A DNA stretch of 64,000 nucleotides from JASHVB01 sp049522565 (GTDB lineage Bacteria; Pseudomonadota; Alphaproteobacteria; Acetobacterales; Acetobacteraceae). Location of the stretch: assembly GCA_049522565.1 (NCBI GenBank), contig JBEKNT010000001.1, forward strand, positions 1 to 64,000. Reading direction: 5' to 3'. Of this stretch, positions 39,401-48,400 are shown piece by piece. Below the pieces are notes generated by a model. It had not been told where the DNA came from. It saw nothing but the letters and a program-made list of their open reading frames with translations, and searched no databases. Every line of letters starts with the position of its first letter. The first letter of the stretch is position 1. The position numbers were made by a program, and so were the translations under genes.

Positions 39401-42400
39401 GTCCTCGCACCGGGCGGCGTCTCGGTGCTTTCGACCGACGACGAGAGCCTGACCGCGATCACCGGCGCAGCGGTCGCGCGAACCAATTACGGGATCAGCG
39501 CCGCGGTGTCGCTCAACACGAGCGAAGACGTCGTGTCAGCCGAGATCGGCGACAGCACGGTCACCACGGACAGCGGCGGCATCCAGGTCGTCGCGGTGGG
39601 CACCGGGAACATGAGCTCGCTGGCGGCCGGCGTCGCGCAGGGGAAGAACCTCGCCGGCGGCGTGGGTGCGCCCGTGGACACGCTCGGCATGCTCATCCTG
39701 GCGGACGTGACCAAAGGCAGCGTGTTGACCACCGGTGCGGGCGTTACCGTGACCGCGACCGGCAACGGCACGATCATGACGCTGGCGGGTGGGGTCGCGA
39801 TCGCCCTGAACCAGGTCGGCGTCGGCGCAGCGGTGTCGATCAACAACGCCTCGGACTCGGTCACCGCACAGATCGTCGGCAGCCAGGTCACCGCCGGCGG
39901 GGCGGTGGATGTCGAAGCGCTGTCGGATCCGACGATCGAAGCGCTTGCGTTCGGCTTCGCCTACGCCCCGACCATCGCGGTCGGCGGGTCGGTTGCGTAC
40001 AGCTACATCGATGACACGACGACCGCCGAGGTGGACAACAGCGGCAAGACCGGCAGCAAGATCTACGCCGGGGACGGCGCCATCACGGTGATGGCGACCG
40101 ATGCGCCGTATATCGAGGTGCTGACCGGCGCCATCGCCGCGAGCAGTGGCGAGGTGGCGGTCGCGGCCTCGGTTTCGATCAACAATGTGAACGATACGGT
40201 GACCGTCGGCGTCAATGACGCCACGCTGACCGCGCCGGTCGGGCCCATCATCGTCCAGGGTGTGGCCAGCCCGAACATCCTGTCCATCGCGGTCGGCGGC
40301 AGCGGCGACGAGACCTTCGCCGGTGTCGGCGCGGTGGCGGACGACAATGTCGGCAGCACGATGACGGTGACGGTGGGCACGGCGACGGCCGTGCTGACGG
40401 CGCCGGTGGTGACGGTTGACGGTGCGGACAACTCCAACATCGGATCGGCGGCGTATGGCGTCGCCGGCTCCGGTACGGTGTCGATCGCCGGCGCGGTCGC
40501 GACCAACACCATCACCGGCGGCATGGTGGTGTCGCTCGACAGCGACGGCGTGATCGACGCGCAGGTGGCCGACGTGGAAGCGACCAATGCCGCCACCATC
40601 GAGGTGATGACGGGCGCCGCCGACGGTGCCGGCACCGCGTCGGGCGGCGCCGCGACCTCGGTCAACGCCATCACCGACGACGCCACCAGCCAGGTGGTGG
40701 GCGGCAAGATCAACGCCGCGGATACCAGCGTGACCGCCAGCCAGACCGGCACGATCGAGGCGCTGGCGACGATCGGCAGCGGCGCGGGCACGGCGGACCT
40801 CGTCGCGTCGGTTACCACCAACAACATCTACGATGCGGCGACCGCCACCATCAGCAGTGGTGCGGTGATCAATACCGGCAGCGGCGGGTCTTTGACGCTG
40901 TCGTCCACCAATGGCGGCGACATCGAAAGCCTGTCCGGTGCGATCAACGGTGCCGGCGCGGCGGCGATCAACGGCGCGGTGGCGAACAACAACATCAGCC
41001 TGCTGACCAGCACCCCTGGCGGCGCGAACACCACGCTGGAGAATTCCACCGTCACTGGCGGCAGCGCGAATGTCGATGCGACCGACAGTGCGACGATCCT
41101 GAGCGTCGCCATCTCCGGCGGCGGCGCCAGCACGGCGGCGGTCGGCGGGTCCGTCACCAAGGCGAACGGCAACATCACCGCCACGGTCGCGGTCACCAAC
41201 AACAAGGAGACTCTGACCGGTGCGTTGGACATTGCCGCCAGCGACAGCGGCGACATTACCACCGCGGCGGGCAACGCCGAGGGCGCCGGCACCTTTGCGG
41301 GCGGTGCGGCGATCGCCATCAACACGCTGAACAACAACGTCACCGCCACGCTCACCGGCGGCAACGCCAATGTCGGTTCGCTGTCGGTGACGGCGACCGC
41401 CAATGGCAGCCTGGGCGCGGTCGGCGCGATCGGCGGCGGCGCCGGGACCGTGGCGCTCGACGTGTCCGACACCGAGAACACCATCACCGGCAGCCTGGCT
41501 GCCGCGATCACCGGCGGAGCGGTGGTGACGGCGAATGGCGCCGTGACGGTGGGCGCGACCGATCAGAGCCAGATCGAATCGCTGTCCGGCGCGGCGGACG
41601 GTGCCGGCACGGTCGGCGGCGGCGCCGCCCGCGCGCATAACCGCATCGGCGCGGTCGCCAGCGATCCCATTGCCAGCGATCCGGGCGACGCCGACCCGGA
41701 TGAACCGAGCGACGCCACGCCATCGCAGGCTGCCACCACGGCGACGATCGACGACGGATCATTTGTCGAGGGCGAGAGCGTTGCCGTGACGGCGGCGTTC
41801 ACCGGCAGCATCGAGACTGCGGCGATTGCCGGCTCCGGCGCCGGGACGGCGGCGATCGCCGGTGCGCTGACCGACAACCTGATCGGCGACCAGGTCACCA
41901 GCTCGATCTCGGGCGCCAACACCACCGTCTTCGCCGCCGGTGTCGGCCAAGGCCAGATCACGGTCAGCGCGACCGATGGCGCGACCATCAAATCGCTCGC
42001 CGGCAGCGCGACCGGCGCCGGCGTTGTGGCGGTCGGCGTATCGGCCGCCGTCAACAAGCTGCGCAATGCGGCGGATGCGTCGATCGACGCCGCCAATGTC
42101 TGGAGCCTGAGCGGCAGCGTCGCGGTGATCGCCAGCGAAAACGGCCTGATCGAATCCATCTCGGTGGCCGGCAGCGGCGGCGGCGACGTCGCGCTCGACG
42201 CCGCGGTCTCGTTGAACGACATCGCCGACGACATCGGCGCGACGGTGGACGACAGCGCGCTGGTGCGTGCGGCGCAGGACATCACGCTGCACGCCAGTGA
42301 CGGCGGGACGATCGAATCCAGCGCCGATGGGCTCGCCATCAGCGGCGGGTTCTCCGGCGCCGGCGCGGTCGCGACCAACGAAATCGGCGACCAGATCACC

Positions 42401-45400
42401 GCCGGCGTCACCGATGCGACGCTGCGTGCGATCGACGATTCCGTCTTTATCCTCACCGACGACTCAGCCGGGATCGAGAATTTCTCGTTCGCCGCCGGCG
42501 CCGGCAGCATCGGGCTGACCGCGACGGTCTCGGTGAACGAGATCGACAACGTGCTGATGGCGGAGATCGACGCCAGCACGGTGACCGCCGGCAACGACGT
42601 CGCCCTCGATTCGACCGATAACAGCAGCATCGGCTCGATCGCGAGCCAGTTCTCCTTTGGCGTGCTGGTCGGCGCGGGCGGTGCCGCCGCCTACAACCAG
42701 ATCGAGAACAGTGTCGGCGCGACGATCGACGACGGCTCGGTGGTCACCGCTTCGAGTGGCGACGTGCTGGTGGAGGCACAGGAACAGGCGACCATCCAGA
42801 CGCTGGCGGCGGGCGCCGCCGGCGGTACCGTCGGCATCGGCGGTTCCGTTTCGGTCAGCATCATTGCCAACACGGTGGACGCCACGATCGCGAATGCGAC
42901 CGTCACCGCCGCCGGCAATGTGGGGATCATCGCCGACGACCAGGATACCATCGACGCCTATGGCGGCGAATTGGCCGGCGGCTTTGTCGGCGCCGCCGGG
43001 TCGGTCGCCGTGGTGACGCTGGAGAGCCAGATCACCGCGTCCGTCGAGAACGCCACCGTCGCGGCCCGGGGCATCACGCCGGCGCTGATCATGCCCGACA
43101 TCGACCAGACCACGGGCGCGGCGGTGAACGGCAGCGCCGGTGGCGTCGTTGTCGCGGCGCGCGATCTGGAGAACGCCAAGGTCATTGCCGTGACCGGGGC
43201 GGGCGGTCTGGGTGCCATCGCCGGGACGGTCAGCGACGTGCACACCGCCACGGTGACGGATGCGCATATCACCGGCTCGCAGATCAACAGCGCGAGCAAG
43301 CCGGGCAGCGGCGTGACCGTACACGCCTCGCAGGCGACGATCGTCACCACGACACTGGGGGCGATTGCCGGCGGCTTCGTCGCGGTGGGTGGCGCGGTTC
43401 AGGTCACCACCATCGACAACCGCACCCAGGCCTATATCGCCGACCAGGTTACCGGCCGCGAGACTCCCGGCACCGCCACCGCGGTCTATGCCAACACGAT
43501 CAACGTCTCGACCGCCACCTACGAAAATGTCAGCCCGACCACGGTCGGCGTCACGGTCGGGGCCGTCGCGATCAGCGGCTCGGTTGCCTACACCAATATC
43601 GCCAGCAGCAGCGACGCCTTCGTGCGCGACGCGCTGTTGCAGGCGAAGAACGGCGCCGCCAGCATTACGGTCGCGGCCGAAGACAACGCGTCGATCGGCA
43701 CTTTCGCCGGCGACGTCTCGGCGGGCTTCGTCGGCGCCGGCGCGGCGGTCGCGGTCAGCGAGATTGGCGACACGACGCTCGCCACGCTCGAGGGCGCACG
43801 GCTCGACGCCAACGGGGCGATCACGGTCAGCGCCAGTTCGACCGGCAACATCACCGATGTCGCGGCCGGTGCCGCGGGCGGGGCGGTCGGCATCGCCGGC
43901 GCGGTGCTGGTGGACAGCATCAGCACGGAAACCGAGGCAGCCACGGAGTCTTACGGCGGCGCGGCGACCCTGATCAACCAGGACCCGGGCTTTGCCGGCA
44001 CTCCGGGCCGCGATGGCGGCAGCTTGCAATCCGTCACCATCGAGGCGACCGGCAACGAGACGCTCGACGGGACGGCGGGCGCGGCGGCGATTGGCCTCGG
44101 TGCGGCCGGGGCCGGCATCCAGGTCGGCTCTATCGCCGACCTTGTGGCCGCCAATGTCGAGGGCGGTACCGTGATCACCGCGGCCGGGAACGTCTCGGTC
44201 ACCGCCAAGGACCAGCGCAATGCGAGCAGTGACGCGATTGCGGTTGCCGGCGGGCTGCTGGCGCTGAGCGGGGCATTCTCGATCATCACCATCGGCGGCG
44301 CGTTCGATCCGAGCTCGGTTGCGCAGGTCAATGCCGGCGACACCGGCAGCGGCCCGACCAATGACCAGCAGCTCGTGTCGAACGCGAACAGCAGCATCGA
44401 CGAGGAGCCGGCCGCCAGCGGGATCAGCACGAACCAGCAGACCACGGCCGAGGGGCCGTCGGCCACGGTCGCGCAGAACGCGGTGGGCAAGCTCAACCAG
44501 CCGGCGCCGACGGTGGGCGACAACTTGTTCGCCACGCCGACCAACGTGTCGGGCACCTTCGCGACGGTGGATTCGACCGGCAGCGGCGGCGCGCCCCGCA
44601 TCACCGCGGGCGGCAACATCGCGATCTCGGCCAGCGACGGCTTCTCCCTGAACGTCAGCGACGGATCGGGCGGCGGCGGCTTGGTCAGCCTGGGCCTGAG
44701 CGTCGGGCTGGCGACGGTCACCGACACCACCACGGCATCGGCGACCGGCGGCGCAGTACTGGCGGCGGGCGGCGATATCACGGTGGATGCCAACGATGCC
44801 TCGTCGTCGCTCAGCGGCGTGGGCGTGACGACCGGCAGCGTCGGCGCGATCGCGGTCGGCGGTGCCGTCGGGGATGCCACGCTGAACCTGGATGTAACGG
44901 CGGAGCTGGGGCCGGACGTGACGGTGACACGCGCCGCCGGCGTGGACATCAACACCACCCAGACCGCGAACCTGGCGGCGAACGGCTTCGACATCGCCGG
45001 CGGCCTCGCCGCGCTCGGCGATGTCACCACCAGCACCACGATCGGCGGCACGGTGGTAGCGGAAGTCGGCCAGGGCAGCGATCTGGGCAGCGCGGCGACA
45101 CCGATCGGCACGCTGACCATCGCCGCCAGCGGCAGCGATATCGGCACGGCCAGCACCACGGCGGGATCGGGCGGTGTGGTCGCGGGCGAGAGCAACAGCG
45201 CGGATGCCACGGTCAACCCGGATTTCTCTGCGGTGCTGGACAGTGACACCACGAGCGATGTCGCCGGTTCGGTCGCCATCGTCGTGCAGACCAGTGGCGT
45301 GGCGACCACCTCGGCCGAGGGCGTCACCATCGGCGCCGGGGCGATCGGTTTGTCCGATGCGGAGGCGACGCTGGCGATCGGCGACTCGGCGAGGATCGGC

Positions 45401-48400
45401 GACGACGCGATGCTGACCGCCGGCGGCAACGTGACCATCAGCGCGGAGCATACGACGACGGCAGACCCGTTGGGGCAGCCGAACGGGAGCGGCGTGACCG
45501 CGACCGCGGATTCCTCCGGTGGCGGGGCGATCTCGGGGAACGGTGCGACGGCGGGAGCCTACGACAACAGCACGGTGGCCGCGCGGGTCGGCGAGGGCTC
45601 GACCGTGGATGCCGGCGGCACGCTGGCCATTCTGGCCACCGTATCGAACAGCGCGCAGGCGAATACCAACACGCTGTCGATTGGGGTGGTCGCGATCGGC
45701 GGACAGACCGCGACGGCGAATACCGAGGGTCAGGCGACGGCGGCGCTGGGCAACGGCACCACCGTGCGCGCCTTCGGACTGGAGGTGGAAGGCGCGGCCA
45801 ACGACGCCTCGGATGCGACCAGCATCGCGGCGGCGGGCGGCATCTTCGGTACTACGGTCGGTGCCGAGGCCGATACCGACGCCTCGCCCAAGGTGACGGC
45901 GAGCATCGGCTCCAACGCCAATGTCGCTGTGCTGAGCACGGTCGATGTCCTGGCGATCGCCGAGCCGTTCACCAATGGCCTGGCGCAGGGCTCCACCGTT
46001 TCGGGCTTCTATGCAGGCGGCTCAAGCAACGCCAACAGCTCCGGCACGCCGGACGTGGAGGCCGAGATCGAGCAAGACAGCGTCGTCAAGGCCGGCGGGG
46101 GCGTGCAGATCCTGGCGGAGGTGCCGACGATCGGCGAGATTTCCAACGGCACGTTCGACGCGTCCAACGGGACGGTCGTCAGCCTGGCCAACAACGAGTT
46201 CTACCTCGTCTCGCCGACGCTGCTGCAAACCGGCGACCAGGTGGTTTACGAGACCGATGGCGGGAAGCCGATCGGCGGCCTGACCGACGGCCGCACCTAC
46301 AGCGTGATCAACGACGGCAACGGCATCAGCCTGGGGCAGACCTTCACCGGCGCGCAGGTGAATGCGGCGACCGGCACCATCCAGTTCGCCGCGCCGGACG
46401 GGTTCATGACCGGCGACAAGGTGGTTTACAGCGCGAACGGCGGCACGCCGATCGGCGGCCTGGTCAGCGGCGAGACCTACTATGTGCGGGTCATCAACCC
46501 CACCACCATCAAGCTGGCGACCAGCCTGGCGGAGGCGGAACAGGTCGGTGAAAGCTTCAACCCCACGCTGATCACCGGCGGCAACCTGATCACCCTGGCC
46601 AATAACGGCTTCACCAATGGCGAGGCGGTGACCTATCGCAGCACCGGCGCTGGGGTCGCCGGGCTGGTCAACGGCGACACCTATTTCGTGCAGCGGGTGA
46701 ACGCGAACCAGTTCCGGCTGTCGGCGCTGCCCAATGGTCCGGCGCTGTCGATCAGCCCGGGCTTCTTCACCGGTGGCCAGACGCTGGGCGCCGAGGGTGT
46801 GGCGATCGACGGCGCCGGCATCACCTCGCCGCAGAGCCTGACCTTCGACCTCACCTCGCTCGGCACCGGCGTCCAGCGACTGGCGGGCGTCGGCGGTGCG
46901 GCGGCGCTGCTGCCGTTCACGCCGAACGATACCTATGATGCCACCGCCAATGCATCGGGCGGCGCACTGGTCGGCAATGTCGGCAGCCAGACGGATACCA
47001 CGATCAACGGCACGACCACGGCGGTGATCGGCTCGAACACCACGGTGCAGAGCGGCGGCGAACTCACGATCAGCGTCACGGCGCAACGCCCCAGCACTGC
47101 GGTGGCGTCCGGGATTGGCGCCGGGCTTGTGGGCCTAGGCTCCGGCAGCGTGACGACCAACGACACCGAGAACACCAGCATCACGGTGGGGGACGGCTCC
47201 AGCCTCGTTGCCGGCCAGGATGTGATGATCGACGTCGATGGCGGTGTGGACGCCAACGCCTCCTCGCAATCGAATGGCGGGGGCGCGGTCAAAGTCGCCA
47301 CCTCGAACACGACGGTCACTGTCGATCCGACGACCGGTATCTTCGTCGGTCAGGGTGCGCGCATCACTGCGGCGTTCCAGGTGACGCTGGGCGCACAAGG
47401 CGAAGTCGGCGGCCTGGACCAGGCAAGTTCCGGCGGTTTCGGTTTCTTCGCCTCCGACTCCGATTCCTACACCACGGTGACGATCGGTGCGCCAGTCAAT
47501 GACGGGACCGATCCGGCGGTGCTGAGCGTCCAGATCGGGGACGGCGCCAACCTGTCCGGCGGCAACATCCTGCTGATTGCCAGCTACGACGGGCTGAACC
47601 CGCAAGTCGACACGTACGCCGACGCCACCGGCGGCACGGTGTACCCGACCGCCATATCCAGCCTGAACATGGCAACCAACGCGCTGGTCGATGTCGGCGC
47701 CGGCGCCATCCTGAGCGCGGCCAACCAGGTAACCTTGCTGACGAACTATGGCGCCGGCGGAACGTATACCCTGAGCGCGGTAACCGACCGGACGGCCGTG
47801 GTCGGCCACCAGGATGCCGGCGTGGGCGACTTCCAGCAGCTTGCCTCCAACATCGACGTCGAGGATGGCGCCGTCATCACGGCGCATAATCTCCAGGCCT
47901 CTGCCACGATCGGCGCGTCGGAACCGAACATCGAGGCGCTGGAGGGCGGCTACAACGGTGACGAGCAGCCAGATAACATCCAGCAGAGCGCTACGGAAAT
48001 CCGCAACATCGTGTTCGATGGCGAGGCGGTGCTGACGGCCGGGCCGAGTCCCGTGCTGGTGGTGAACGAGTTCGGCCAGATCGCCTACGAGTACGGGGTC
48101 ACGGCGTCGGTCTCGGGCGGCAATATCGTGGTCAACCCGATCACCGACACCAGCCCTGGCGTCGCCACCTTCAGCTCCGATGAGGGCTCGCAGTGGATGG
48201 CCAGCGGGAACGGCGTCGAGGGCATGCAGGAAGGCTCCGTCATCAGCGGCACGGAGGGCAGCATCACCTTCGTGGATACCTTCCCGTCGGTGACGCTGGA
48301 CAACGGCTCGGCGCTGAACATGGTGGTGAACGGCATCGATCCGGTGCTGCGCACGCCGGGTGCCGCGGTCAACGTCCAGCTCGACGATACCTCGCTGTTC

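Noticed and set aside
30350..45451. Many long minus-strand frames (840, 855, 897 and 995 codons) opposite the giant gene
   Set aside because: Antisense of a biased, repetitive GC-rich gene; composition is typical of shadow frames and no domain is visible.
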